This document shows, one piece after another, positions 22,067 to 33,669 of a stretch of 64,000 nucleotides of DNA. The notes under the pieces were generated by a model that saw only the letters and a list, made by a program, of their open reading frames with translations, was not told where the DNA came from and did not search any database. This DNA is from Oidiodendron maius Zn (Eukaryota > Ascomycota > Leotiomycetes > Myxotrichaceae), in assembly GCA_000827325.1 (NCBI GenBank), contig KN832899.1, positions 123,438 to 187,437 on the forward strand, given 5' to 3'. The translations under genes and the position numbers were made by a program. Numbering within the stretch: the first letter of the stretch is position 1; each line of letters starts with the position of its first letter.

Positions 22067-22852
22067 ATGGCGGTCGCCTCAGATATTTTTATCCCTCTTG
22101 CAACTCCAGATACTTTTGATCATGACTTCGACAATGCAGAGAATGCTTATCTCAGTGGGGAAATGATTGTAAGTGCGAATCGATTCCTCAAAGTCTGGCG
22201 CGTTACACGGGGCGAACTTGAGAGACAACTGCACACTCCGCTTGAAAGCCAATTAGCAACACTATACACAAAGGGAGAGCACCCGGGTCTATACGACTCC
22301 GTCGTCGAGTCTCTACAGTTCAAGCGACAAAAACTAACCAGCATAAGCCTATGTGCTCTTCACAACCTTGCACTCGCCTGCTACTGCTCTATAGGCAAAG
22401 AATATAGAGATGATGAAGGCAAATGCGTACTAGATGTCTGCACCCCTCAGTCAGGCTGTACAGCAGTAGAAGAAATTGAAATTGACGACGAGGCCAGCAC
22501 ACCTAACTCTGATATAGCCAGCATACTAAAGCTTAGAGACGCACTTGGGAACTTGTTAAATAGCACCAACAGCTTTAGAGGGGCTGCTTGTATCGTTGCT
22601 CACTATTGTTACATGCAGGCGTGTGGCGGTAAACAGTTTCGGGGACTTCTATCAATTCAAGCTAATATGCCTTGGGTTATTGTTCTTACTTGTGAGGATA
22701 TACCATGGGTCGAAAAATGGGGGAAGCTCATCTTAAAGTACGCCGGAGAGGAGTCAATTGAGTGCGGAAGTACAAGATGGATCCACAAGAGTTACAAACA
22801 AGCCGAAGAATCCGGAATCCTGTCAGTGTCTCTAGTTAAATCTTCACAATAA
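22067..22852 (+). CDS. Unknown protein, paralogue of the gene split by the element at 28838
   Basis: A 261-aa frame from ATG 22067 (the GTG at 22061 is not a likely fungal start). The order of features matches the gene starting at 27920: a helical segment with SANRFLKVWR (SANLFLQSWR in the paralogue), then LCALHNLALAC (LVALHDLAAAC), then YRDDEGKCVLD (YKDEDGKCKLD), then a LRD.LG.LL segment. The alpha-helical, hydrophobic-periodic pattern resembles TPR-like proteins but no clear repeat consensus is present. The C-terminus is shorter than the paralogue's and lacks its Lys/Glu-rich tail. Function unknown. Confidence 0.7.
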   Translation: MAVASDIFIPLATPDTFDHDFDNAENAYLSGEMIVSANRFLKVWRVTRGELERQLHTPLESQLATLYTKGEHPGLYDSVVESLQFKRQKLTSISLCALHNLALACYCSIGKEYRDDEGKCVLDVCTPQSGCTAVEEIEIDDEASTPNSDIASILKLRDALGNLLNSTNSFRGAACIVAHYCYMQACGGKQFRGLLSIQANMPWVIVLTCEDIPWVEKWGKLILKYAGEESIECGSTRWIHKSYKQAEESGILSVSLVKSSQ

Positions 22853-23274
22853 TATGCAATCAATTGAATTCAAAGTACCGATGATATGTTTTATGTGAAG
22901 GATATTCGGGCATTCGGATCCGAACGGGTGATCTGAATATCCGTAACGTAGCGAGTGGCGGCGCACCATATATTGTGTGGTTATATGCAGCTTAGAACTC
23001 TAGACAACTCAATACAACGATTCCACACACATACTGATGAATCCTTCGATCCTGTAACCTTTGACATTTTATAAGTTAATGATGTTACTTTCTTTAGCAC
23101 AACCCTTTTAGCGCCTATCCGACTTCTCAGAGCTTGATCAGTAAAATCAGTGATAATGGTTAAACGGCGGTTGTCTACTGAACCGTAGTTTAACGTCTGA
23201 GCGATAAGAAGTGTCTATATTACCTCTTCTCATAAAGTTCCGATGCAGTATCCAAACTACTGGTGGCAGAACGA
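22853..23274. other. Intergenic region, nothing recognised
   Basis: No coding frame, repeat or RNA gene is supported. It is the shared 3' region of two convergent genes. Confidence 0.5.
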
Positions 23275-23865
23275 TTAAACAGGGCTGGAGAAATAGAAGA
23301 TCCAGATGATCTAACTGGAATTAGTATTCACCGTCAGTAGCAGGGGTTTACAATACACTGAGAATGGATAGAGAAGTGAAACCAGCAGCTGCCACTTCCT
23401 TGGCACCATTCGAGGTGTATATCAAGTCGTTAACTGAGGAGCTTGTCAAAATAAGCCCTGCGGACAGGAAACCGACGGTAGCCACATAATAAGTAGGAAT
23501 TGTATCAGATACAAGAACCATAAAGATGCCAACAATAAGGCAGAACATGAAAATAACGCTAAACCAGCAGTAGTTGGGATACGGATTCGTATCGTGCTGG
23601 GCGGCTGAGATGGCCGAGCTGAGGAACGTGATAAGCCATGCGAACTATGAGGCCCAAACGTTAGCGGCATACCAGATGGGCATAATCACGGTACTGTGGG
23701 CACGGTGAGAGACACCTGACATACCGCTGAGGCCAATATTGTAGCCAGCGCAAAAGGGTCCCTAAGTATATTATCTATGCCTGTAGAGCGCTGGCGAGTT
23801 GTCGTGCAATCCTTGGTATCTATCGGTCTATTCATTTTGTTGAGCCGACGTAGCTGATCATACAT
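23275..23865 (-). CDS. SHO1-like four-helix membrane sensor lacking the SH3 domain
   Basis: Exons 23865-23725, 23644-23357 and 23310-23275 join to 154 aa; introns of 80 and 46 nt have proper GT..AG ends and branch points. The protein matches the membrane part of the osmosensor Sho1. It has a DPFALATI opening, then FAWLITFLSSAIS, PNYCWF.., a third helix VGIFMVLVSD, the conserved VGFLSAGLILTSSSVNDLIY stretch, then GAKE.AAAGF and a last helix IIWIFYFSS. It then stops. Normal Sho1 proteins continue for over 100 residues, ending in an SH3 domain that binds Pbs2; none is found downstream in any frame nearby. Sho1 anchors the HOG MAP-kinase branch in the plasma membrane. This copy could be a truncated pseudogene or a sensor-only protein. 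Confidence 0.75.
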
Positions 23866-25015
23866 GGAAGGAAGGACCGCAAATAGCAATGCTTTGCAGT
23901 GACGTACTAATCTGTGTAGCCCAGATCGATTTGATGCTGCATCACCTTGTGGCAAGGTCCTCCAGAGTTCTTCGGTTTCGGATCCCGGGAACGGCTACCC
24001 GGAACGGACTTATCACAGAACCCACCAGAGGAGGTTGGGTTTGAATACCTGCTGAGACGATTGCCAAGATATTGTACTAAGGTTACGTCTACAATAGATC
24101 TGAAACATGTCATGCTACAATCGAAGGCGAATTCTTTTTAGCTAAGGCCATTTCCAACACTTGTGGCTGTGCACCCCTGTCCGGTTGTACTCCAGAGGTA
24201 CGGCTCTATTTGGCTTCTTGTAAGCACCAAAAGATAATGGCCTGCCGCAATCGAATATTGTACTGCTATTATACAGAGATGCTTGCTCTCGAGCACTGCC
24301 AGCTCTATTATGGGCCTAAGTGGGCAGGAAATTAGATAGAAGCTAAATTTACAAGCAACTGCAGGGAAATTGCGCATGATATCTACAGCAGGAATAATAT
24401 TTCACGCCCTAAAGTATTCCACCTAACTTGTAAGATTATAGTGAGGATTATGGCTTATATAACCAATACTATTCTTCAAAATCCTTCAGCATAGGACCAT
24501 ACAAGTCAAGCGGCTAGTAGGATCAATAGCATTTAAAGTGGAGAAGGTGGAATACGTCAAGGGGGGGTAGTAAGGAAGGAAACGAAAGTTCCTTAGGGAA
24601 TTAGCTGGGATAGGCAAGAATTGGAGTAACTAACAGTATAACAGGATAGGGGTGCACAGTCACAAGCAGGGCCAATTCTTGGCCATTTTGCAGTGCTGGG
24701 AAAAAGAAGGCTCGCAGAAACGCACTTAAAATTCCAGGATGTTCCCCAGCTGTGCAACCTCCTGGCGCAAGGCGCTGCCGGGCTGATCGGGCACAAGGGC
24801 CCATTAGCATGTGAACTGTACAGCCTTTAAATGACTCAAGCGCTGCGCAGATTAGCTCGAATCTCTTAGATATAAAGGCCCTAAGTTACTCTGCCCTGTC
24901 AGGACTATATTTCAGTCTCATCTCATGCGCACCTCGCACCTTCACACTGCTAGTGCCAGATTAGAACCTTCACCATACATTGTCAGGTTCTCGTCACTGT
25001 TTACTGTTATCAGCA
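23866..25015. other. Intergenic region with inverted copies of a dispersed repeat
   Basis: The motif GGGGTGCACAGYCACAAG occurs reversed at 24160-24193 and forward at 24621-24666 (a pair about 500 bp apart, possibly a MITE-like element), with a third copy at 55621-55660. Short frames at 24593-24810 and 24138-24377 read through these repeats and look non-coding. Confidence 0.4.
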
Positions 25016-25396
25016 ATGAGTGTTTACGATATTGCTCGGAAGAATTTTCTCTCCCTTGCGAAGAAAAACCGAGCTCCAATACCCATTATGACCGACAACG
25101 AAAAATTTGTCGGTGCCCTCCCTGTTTCCCCAACAAGCGACCTTATGGGAATTATCCGATCTCTATTCAACAACCTAACTATAGAGATGGCCAAATATAA
25201 ACACGGCACTTGGGTTGTCGCCGAAGTTGATGGGCAGAGTGTTGGTTTGTCTGTTGATATTCCCGGATTTTTCAATATTGCCTATCGAGCCGACGCCTTT
25301 GAATCTAAAGAGGACGCATTCAAAGATGCCTGGAATAGTCAGCGCAGCATGAACTTTCTTGACTATACAGATGATGAGTTGAAGTCAGAGACTTAG
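25016..25396 (+). CDS. Unknown small protein (126 aa)
   Basis: The frame from ATG 25016 gives 126 aa. It opens with a basic amphipathic stretch (MSVYDIARKNFLSLAKKNR), continues with a well-ordered alternating hydrophobic core (GTWVVAEVDGQSVGLSVDIP) and ends acidic (DYTDDELKSET). No signal peptide or membrane segment is seen, and I recognise no family. Good hydrophobic patterning and a clean frame make it a likely real gene. Confidence 0.5.
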   Translation: MSVYDIARKNFLSLAKKNRAPIPIMTDNEKFVGALPVSPTSDLMGIIRSLFNNLTIEMAKYKHGTWVVAEVDGQSVGLSVDIPGFFNIAYRADAFESKEDAFKDAWNSQRSMNFLDYTDDELKSET

Positions 25397-25694
25397 GCTA
25401 AACAAGTTTGGGGAAGGAGACACGGAATTTGTCAGTGAGGAATGACAAAAAGCAGAGTGCTGATTTCGCTGTAACAGAAAGGACTGGTGGCATATTCTAG
25501 TAAAAACAATGTAGAATTATACATTTGCGTGTGGTTCTCTCTAAGCCTTAAGTTTTCTAGTTTCCAGAAAGGTACTGTACCAAGGAGGACACCTGTTCGA
25601 TAGTGCTTTAGTAGTCCAACACTTCGTGAGGTGCATGATGATAGCGCTCAGAGTAAGCCATTTGGCCATAGAACGTTCTTCCACATGCTCCCGT

Positions 25695-26243
25695 CTACTG
25701 GCTTACAACCGCCGGGAAATAAGCATCCAGTGCTCTTGCAAGTGCCGCTGGATTCTGATGATGAGGGGGTGCATCAACCATTGAGAACCAATTACCTTGT
25801 TGGAATCTTGTAATTTCGTTCATGAAGAATCTGCGACTATTATTTTCGGGAGATACGCCAATGTCCAATCTCACTCCTACTTCTAGACTCTCGAAATGCT
25901 CTCTCCAGTCTGCCCGCTGTCTTAGTGTATTGAAGATGTAAACCGTATATTCTTGTAGTTTGTTAATGTTGAGGGGCAGAATACTACCCCAGAAGCTCTC
26001 TGAGCCGCTTAAAGGAAGAAAAGGCGCGTGTGCCAATGAACCTTTGAAACTGGTATATAGTATGAATACAATATATGCCTTGCGACCTTGTAGTGCCTCG
26101 CGATTAGGGACAGTTGTAATCAAGACACGAAATTCCCCTAATGTTTGGAGCGTATATATAGTTTCTTGATGGAAATATATATGAGAATCAGAAAGATCGA
26201 TTTCGGCTTGTGGATCCTCTTCCCTGAGCCGATATAGAAGCAA
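25695..26243 (-). pseudogene. Unknown gene fragment without clear start
   Basis: The frame is open for 182 codons (from a TTG), and for some codons further upstream, with sound protein-like composition (TLGEFRVLITTVPNREALQG; an end segment PAALARALDAYFPAV). No ATG precedes it in frame; a CTAACATAG just upstream could be the end of an intron, so this may be a last exon. No family recognised. Confidence 0.35.
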
Positions 26244-26722
26244 TGGATTATGCTGGAAACCAAGGTAGCAAACATGCCTTGTCTCAGAGCTATGTTAGAT
26301 AAGCGGCTTACATGCATTGCCCGGAGGAGACTTGAAATTTAGTGGCAAATATCGGAAGTTGGTATCCGCTTTGCGGATTATGGCCCTTCATCAGCGTAAC
26401 TGCTGTCTTTGATGGTTGGGGGTGCCAATGGGTACCTGCCCATGCTGATCTTTAGCAATTGGCTGATACTGTAAAGATTAGAACGGCTCCGGCATAGGTC
26501 GACCTCCAGGAAAGTGGAAAATGCTATAAAGGCGATGAATATGACGGGCCCTTAGCAAAATATTGAGGCAAGGATGATCAGGGCCCTGGGATTATTATGG
26601 TGATATTGTACCAGGGTAAATAATGGATCTATACCGATTTCGCGTGTTCATTTATCGCCCAACTGATTCCGTTTCCATTCAATTTTCAAAGTTGGATATT
26701 CAGCAAAATAAGACACGTTACA
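26244..26722. other. Intergenic region
   Basis: It may hold an upstream exon of the minus-strand fragment at 25695-26243, but no splice solution of normal length was found. Otherwise nothing is recognised. Confidence 0.4.
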
Positions 26723-27150
26723 ATGCTTTTGAAATTGATTGTCTTGTTACTATCACCCTCTCATGTGACAACCTCAAGGAGCGTTTCGCCTGCAGAAACC
26801 CACGGACTTTCTCAAGCCATAACCGGTAGATATAGCATATATCATGGCAAATGGTATGTTTCTATCTGTAATCTTTCTAAGAGTGCTAACATTGGAGTAT
26901 GCCTAATATCAGCTCGACAGCGAAGCCAATTGCCCTCTCTACGGCGAGTATTGCCACCGTCAATACATCTACTGTCAACAAAAGTCCTTCCCTAGGCCCA
27001 GTATCTACGAAAATCTCCTCTACTAGTACCGAATGCCTCCCGAGTTGTGTTTCTCAGGCGGATGACTCTCAAGTAACTTCACACACTGCTCTAGCCCTAG
27101 GAGAGCCCAGGTGTTCTTATACAGTGACAGACGATAGAGGTCGTAACTGA
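26723..27150 (+). CDS. Putative secreted Ser/Thr-rich protein, possibly frameshifted at its 3' end
   Basis: Exon 26723-26853 encodes a likely signal peptide (MLLKLIVLLLSPSHV) followed by about 25 residues. A 59-nt intron (GTATGT..ATCAG, branch GCTAAC) leads to exon 26913-27150, rich in Ser/Thr (TASIATVNTSTVNKS) and ending with a CSYTVTDDRGR block. A frame shifted by one base then continues with sensible sequence (ETYWNRLSLYISTLAG, ..ASIQLCAGE) to a stop at 27341-27343, suggesting a frameshift near 27148. An alternative splice into another frame gives a short Cys-rich end. No family can be named. Confidence 0.4.
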
Positions 27151-27481
27151 GACGTATTGGAATCGTTTATCACTTTACATTTCCACTTTGGCTGGGAATA
27201 GAGTAGCCTCTATACAACTTTGTGCCGGTGAAGTCAAAGAGCCTCTAGATAATACTATTGAAGATGCTGCAGGTGCAGGCGTATGCCAAGACGATCTCTT
27301 AACCAATGAAATATACAACTACTCAAGTGAACCTGCACAATAAAATCAACTGGACAAGCCACAAAAACAATCAAAGGCCTACAGCAGCTTGGCATCTCGT
27401 GAATATTGAGAGACGCACTAGTCTTCAGCTCTCATCTCCTAGCTAATTTTCGGGACCAGATTAGGTGGAAGCCATTTTAGG
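27151..27481. other. Possible frameshifted continuation of the secreted-protein gene
   Basis: The frame from about 27149 to 27343 looks protein-like (see the entry ending at 27150). The remainder up to the MITE shows nothing. Confidence 0.35.
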
Positions 27482-27667
27482 CTATCCCGTTGTCCGGTAC
27501 GAGCTGCCCACGCTAGCAGGGGTACGCTAATTTGTCCCTGGTTGTAGGGACTTTAGCGACTTTACACACTATGGTTTGAGGGCCTTTAGCGACAGCCAAC
27601 ACCGTCGCCATAGCAGGTTTAGCGTACCCCTGCTAGCGTGGGCAGCTCGTACCGGACAAGGGGATAG
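27482..27667. mobile_element. MITE-like inverted-repeat element, 186 bp
   Basis: The arms match as inverted repeats over about 48 bp: the left arm reads TGTCCGGTACGAGCTGCCCA and continues to GTACGCTAA, and the right arm is its mirror. The outer CTATCCC also matches with one mismatch. Between the arms is only about 80 bp with two TTTAGCGAC motifs. Near-perfect arms imply recent origin. It encodes nothing and sits upstream of the gene at 27920. I cannot define a target duplication. Confidence 0.8.
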
Positions 27668-28837
27668 GGTCCCTTAAGGTTATTTCGACCATTTTGGCCT
27701 TTTTTACTAAAGAACACTGAAACTGGCTTCTCCAGGACAGAAGAGAAGCCATTAGTTAGGGTCGGTTTTTCAGTGAGGGTAAAACTTTTTTTAGCGCATC
27801 TGAATACGACAGTTATATATAATGCCATGCTAGTGTTCTATTGTACTTGTTTGTCTATTAGTTGCTTGTGTCTTTCCTTCAACGCTATCACAATATACCT
27901 TTTTACGATAGTCAAGGCAATGTGGAAAGGCTCTCTCGCCTATAGGCGACCGTTCAGTCGCCTTGGTGTCGAAACAGCGGCCAGCGTCAAGCTTACAGAC
28001 GCTACTACGGCATTTAACAAGGGTGAATTCACAAAGAGCGCCAATCTATTCCTTCAGAGTTGGCGCATCTTGCAGAATGAATATGAGAGCAATCTCTATA
28101 AGCAGTACGACCGCAGCTTCAATATAAATCCACTTGGTAAGGATTATCAAATAGTTCGCGAGAACAAAGAAAGGACGTTCCTAAGCCTTGTGGCCCTGCA
28201 CGATTTGGCGGCAGCCTGTCTCAGTAACTACTCCGAAGACTATAAAGACGAAGATGGCAAGTGCAAGCTAGACCTAAATACCCTCCATGCAGTTTGGTCG
28301 CGAGATACGACTGCCGAGGCGCTGGAAATTGAAACTACTGAGGCGCTAGGCATTAAAGATGGCAGTACCATACCATTGCCTATAGGCTCCGCAGTAACTC
28401 GCTTGGGAATTCAGCTCAGAGACCCACTAGGGCGTCTATTAGAGAAAGCAGAAACCTTCATAGAGGCTGGGATTATTATAATGAGGATACTCTCTTTCCA
28501 ATTCCAATTTGCATTTCGACCACTCAAAGAAGTCATGGACGCTTGCAAATTTTTTGACGATAGTATTTCAACAAACACATGGTTTCCAGGAATATATCTT
28601 GAGGGGAAGCGGAACGTAAAGAACGTCAGTATAGCACGGGAAGCGCCGAATAGAGATACGACAGAAGAGGACGATGAGATTAGAAAGAAGTTGATTGTCA
28701 AAATGCAGGAGCTGAAAAATGGCCCAAGCCCCCTGAGCACGCAGGAAGAGGAAAAATTGCTCTCGCTCTTTAACAATATGCAAGTCACTCCCTCCCTATG
28801 GCAGAATACCGAGAGAGAGAGGGCCGGTAGAGGTCTA

Positions 28838-28880
28838 ACGTCTATCCCTGTGTGCCGAAAAACCCTGTGTGCCGAAAAAA
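28838..28880 (+). repeat. Family A terminal inverted repeat, element 2 left
   Basis: Nearly identical to 17487-17529; the outer bases read ACGTCTATCCCTGTGTGCCG. Confidence 0.93.
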
Positions 28881-29683
28881 ATTAACGGTATGGGGGTCTT
28901 AAATCTCCACCACATAAATATATAAAGTTATAATCTGTTTACTATTGTTCTTTAGCTATTTCTCTACAAGGGCTCGACTTGCAGTTAGAAAAATACTACA
29001 GTTTGGCTATGCTGTCGATCGTCCTGTTTAGAGCGTCAAAAGCTGCTGTAGATATTACCCCCTGCTCTATCATGACTATCGGCCTGTCTCCGAGTTTCGG
29101 GGCCATGGCACGAATGTACTATCAAGAAAGAATATAACTCCAAGTTTTGAACACTTAGAGCACAAGGAAACCTGCGTGCCGAATTTATCCGGACAGAGGG
29201 GGAGGCACAAAACACGAAGCGAATTTACCACGCTTATATAATGTTGTACTGTATTAACATGCACGCTAGCCATATTATACTGTACATTATACCGAATTCA
29301 TATAAAATGTGGCGTTCTTCTAGAAATTTCCGTAAGTAGCTACCGGCTTGCTGCCAGTTGTCCAGACCATCGAATCGGGCAACTATGGAGTTCTAACTGC
29401 GAGATGCGCCCTCAGTGATGTATAGAAAACCTATGCATGGCTCGCTCGATCGCTTCTGCGCCATTTACCTTCTGCAATGGCTGGCCACGACTGGCTGGCC
29501 TGGGGCGCTCGTAGCGATGATGTACAATCACACCATGCCGTGAGGCTGTCGTCCAGCTGAGCCGTACGAGCAACCTCGACCCAACCTGTACTCCCACCTC
29601 AACAAATGCATGCATATCGACCCTGCAAGAACTATTCACCGATATTCTTTCGTTCAGAGACTCTCTCAGACCCTATCTGAGTA
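28881..29683. other. Left internal region of the element and HNWD promoter region
   Basis: Bases to about 29335 match the sister element, including the remnant of the minus-strand frame (GVISTAAFDALN at about 29000-29080). From 29336 to the ATG at 29684 the sequence is unique to this element and should contain the promoter of the receptor gene. Confidence 0.6.
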
Positions 29684-32600
29684 ATGCGCCTACTACACTA
29701 CAACGATGGCGAGCTCAGCCTGATACAATTCTTCGACGACATCCCCCGATATGCGATACTCTCACACACATGGGGACCGGAGGAGGTCACCTTCAAGGAC
29801 ATAATGGAGGGGAATGGGGCGAGCAAGACTGGTTTTGATAAGATCCGATTCTGCGGAGAACAGGCCAGACGCGATCACTTGCAGTACTTCTGGGTTGATA
29901 CATGCTGTATCGACAAATCTAATGCCGTCGAGCTTCAGGAGGCTATCAACTCGATGTTTCGCTGGTATCGGAATGCGGTCAAATGCTATGCCTATCTCAC
30001 AGATGTGTCGACAAAGAAACGGAAAGCAAGTGACTCGTTTACCGAGTATACTTGGGAACCAGCATTTCGGTCAAGTAAATGGTTTACACGAGGCTGGACC
30101 CTTCAAGAGCTTATTGCTCCGACGCTAGTTGAGTTCTTCTCGAAGGACCAAGAGCTTTTAGGCGACAAGAGAAGGTTAGAGCGACAAATCCACGAGATAA
30201 CAGGAATTACGATTTCCGCACTCCAGGGAGTACCTCTGTCACAATTCGACATTGAAGACCGGTTGTCATGGGCAAAAAACCGCCAGACTACACGCGAAGA
30301 AGACAAGGCATACTCGCTATTTGGCATTTTCGATATTCAGATCCCTCTCCTCTATGGCGAGGGGGGAGAGAAGGCGTTGAAGCGGCTCCGGGAGGAGATC
30401 AACAAACCTTTAAAGGACAAAGCGTTTAAACGGCTCTGCAAGGAAGGAGACATATCTTTAAAGGGTGAGTTCGGAGCACTTGATGCCCTACCTTATATAG
30501 CAATCAAAAGGAGCGCTGATCGCTCAACCCAGAGCTCGACCGTCTTCCATCCGCTGCGGGGGCGGCGTTCAATTCATTCGACCGCCAACAAGATCCCACC
30601 TGCCTTCCCGACACCCGAGTTGACCTGCTACAGGAGATATGCGACTGGGCCGATGGACAAGATGAGCGGTGCATATTCTGGCTCAATGGCTTAGCCGGAA
30701 CGGGGAAATCGACAATTGCACGGACTATTGCCTGGAGATACTGTAAGGAAGAGCGCCTAGGTGCCAGCTTCTTTTTCTCAAGAGGTGGCGGAGATATGAG
30801 CCATGCCGGCAAGTTCTTCACAAGTATTGCCGTACAGCTTGCAAACAACATACCGTCCCTTCGACACTATATTTGTGATGCTATTTCCAACCGCAAAGAT
30901 ATTACAAGCCAGTCCTTCCGTGACCAGTGGAGCCAGCTTATCCTCTGCCCATTGTCAAAGCTTGGCAGCAGCTCGTCCCCGTCCTCTTACGTGTTGGTAA
31001 TCGATGCCCTAGATGAGTGTGACAGAGATGAGCATATTCGGATGATTTTGCAGCTCTTAGCTGAAGCTCGAACATTGAAAACTACCAGACTTCGGGTCTT
31101 GTTGACAAGCAGACCTGAAATTCCGATACGCCATGGCTTTTACCAGATCCCCAACTCCGAACACCAGGACTTCGTACTCCATAACGTACCGCTAACGATT
31201 GTCAACCACGATATCTCTCTATTCCTGGAATACAATCTAGGGATAATCAGGCAAGAGTGGACTCTTGGTGCAGACTGGCCAGGCGAAGTGGTTCTCAGAC
31301 AGCTGGTTCTATACGCTTGTGGCCTCTTCATTTGGGCAGCAACTGCATGTCGGTTTATCCGTGAAGGGAAGCGATTCGCACGCAAGAGACTAGATACAAT
31401 TCTCAAGGGCAGTAGCAGCGCTATTACTGCACCAGACAAGCACCTGGACGAGATCTACCTTACTGTCCTCAAGCACTCGATCTCCTCAGGATATTCGGAC
31501 GAAGAGATAGAAGAAGTATACGATATGTTAAAGTATACGCTTGGAAGTATAGTGGTACTGCTCTCGCCTCTTTCCGCCTCTTCATTAAGCAGGTTAGTAC
31601 ACCTTCCAAGGGAAGATATCAACCGGACATTTGAGGACCTTCATGCGATCCTTGACATTCCAAAGGACCCTACTCGGCCGCTCCGCCCACACCACCCTTC
31701 ATTTCGCGACTTCTTACTCAATAAAGATCGATGTGGGGATTTCTGGGTGGATGAGACGAAGGCACACCAGATGCTAGCTGCTGGCTGTATACAGCTAATG
31801 TCCCAGACACTGAAGAAGGACATTTGCGAAATGCATGCTCCTGGCTGTCAAACCAGCCAAGTTGAGAATAGTTGGATTGAGAAATGCCTTCCACCTGAAG
31901 TTCAATATGCATGCCTTTACTGGGTCCAGCATCTGCAAAGGGGTCGTTCTCAGGTTTGTGATGGCGAAGAAGCTCACCGGTTTCTACAGGCTCATTTACT
32001 GCACTGGCTTGAGGCGCTTGGCTGGATGGGGAAGGCTTCAGAGGGAATTCAAGCAATATTATCCTTAGAGGCTCACGTTTCAGTGAGCTATCTGTCTATT
32101 GTTTATAGGAGACTTACTCACTTGTCCTTAGGTTAATGACAGTCCCGATTTGTATACATTCATCCATGATGCAGAGCGATTTGCCTTATATAACCGATCT
32201 GTTATTGAAAAGATACCCCTTCAATTATATTGCTCTGCTCTTGTCTTTGCGCCAGAAAATAGCATTGTTCAAAGGAAGTTCAAGGGCTATATCCCATACT
32301 GGATTCAGTTGAAGCCAAAGGTGCAAGCACACTGGAACGCGGCACGACAGACGCTCGAGGGCCACACTAGCTCCGTCGCATCCGTGGCCTTCTCACCCGA
32401 CGGCAAGCAGGTCGTGTCAGGCTCATACGACAGGACGGTCCGGCTCTGGGACGCAGCTACAGGAGCGCTGCAGCAGACGCTCGAGGGCCACACTGACTCT
32501 ATCACATCCGTGGCCTTCTCACCCGACGGCAAGCAGGTCGTGTCAGGCTCATGGGATGAGACAGTCCGGCTCTGGGACGCAGCTACAGGAGCGCTGCAGC

Positions 32601-32842
32601 AGACGCTCGAGGGCCACACTGACTCGGTCAGATCCGTGGCCTTCTCGCCCGACGGCAAGCTATTGCCATCTCTACAAGTATCAAATTATTGGGTAGTGGA
32701 AGGCGATACGAAGATTCTTTGGCTGCCTCCCGATTATCGGGAAACTTGTTCAGCTACTTGGAACAAAAGTCTTGTTATAGGACATTCATCAGGGAGAATT
32801 TCATTCTTTTGCTTTAGAAAAGGAGCAAAGCTTGTTATATAG
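29684..32842 (+). CDS. HET-NACHT-WD40 receptor (HNWD type), transposon cargo
   Basis: Exons 29684-30464, 30533-32082 and 32132-32842 join to an intact 1013-aa frame; introns are 68 and 49 nt. Residues 1-240 form a HET domain (start [52 protein letters not shown]). NACHT follows with Walker [10 protein letters not shown] (about residue 313) and Walker [13 protein letters not shown], then the [12 protein letters not shown] sensor block. From about residue 850 come two full 42-aa WD40 repeats, [19 protein letters not shown]...[13 protein letters not shown], and a third that runs into a C-terminal cap ([19 protein letters not shown]). This is the het-e/het-d/het-r architecture of Podospora, where WD repeat variants decide which partner is recognised and HET triggers cell death. 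Two to three repeats is very short for this class. The introns are kept, so the gene was captured as DNA. Confidence 0.94.
32340..32660 (+). repeat. WD40-coding tandem array (2 full units of 126 bp and a partial)
   Basis: The 126-bp units starting near 32350, 32476 and 32602 are nearly identical. Such homogeneity is typical of HNWD genes that gain and lose repeats. Confidence 0.85.
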
Positions 32843-33669
32843 AATTAAAAAAAATCCTTATTTCTTGGAAGGTCCTAGGGAACCATCTACTTATATACTA
32901 TTTTAGAATTGCCACCTATCTTTTAGCATTTTCTAGAAAGTACATAGACAAGACAGGTATTTTGATAACTAAGCCTCAGTGCTTAACAAGAGCTTGAATA
33001 GTTTGTCTCTGGTCCTAGAGTTGAGTAATACGGCTCCGTCGCTGCCTCAAGATATACTGATCGGACGATGCTGCCGGATGACTTGAGGATGTGCCTGTGC
33101 AAGGACCACCTCTGGCAGCCTGGCCTGTCTTCGCTGGCCGAAGATGTATTAGCGTGATGAAAAATACGTAGTACCATGGGCATGGTGGAATAACGACGCC
33201 ACTATTCTCCAGCCACATTTAGCCTTAATGCCTGAGGCATTATAAATGAAATTATAGCGTAAATACAAAGTATACAGGATATACGGTGTTGTTTTGCACT
33301 AAACCAAAATTGGCAGCCGAGGTAGTAATTCGCACGGCAAACCTTACTTGAATTTGCCCGCCACAACACCACAAGGCTGATAACGATTTCCTGTATAGTG
33401 GTAAGGCCTTAGAGCTCGGAAAAGACTCCTTTCGAGGTATTAGGGATAGTATAAGCTTGGTGGTAGAGCTTTAGTAGAGAAGCGCTATTATACTATAAAA
33501 ATAAGACCCATTATAAATCAGGCATGAGGGTAACGATATAAATGCGATTTTCTAGTAGGAGGGGTTTAAGGCATCTAGGAGTGGCTATAGAACATAAGTT
33601 ATAACAAATTATAGAAGATATTAACTTGTATATAGATTTTAAGATGCTTCAAGTCAGAGTACCTATCAT
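32843..33669. other. 3' part of element 2
   Basis: No gene is supported. From about 33296 the sequence matches the right end of the sister element (20822 onward). Confidence 0.7.
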
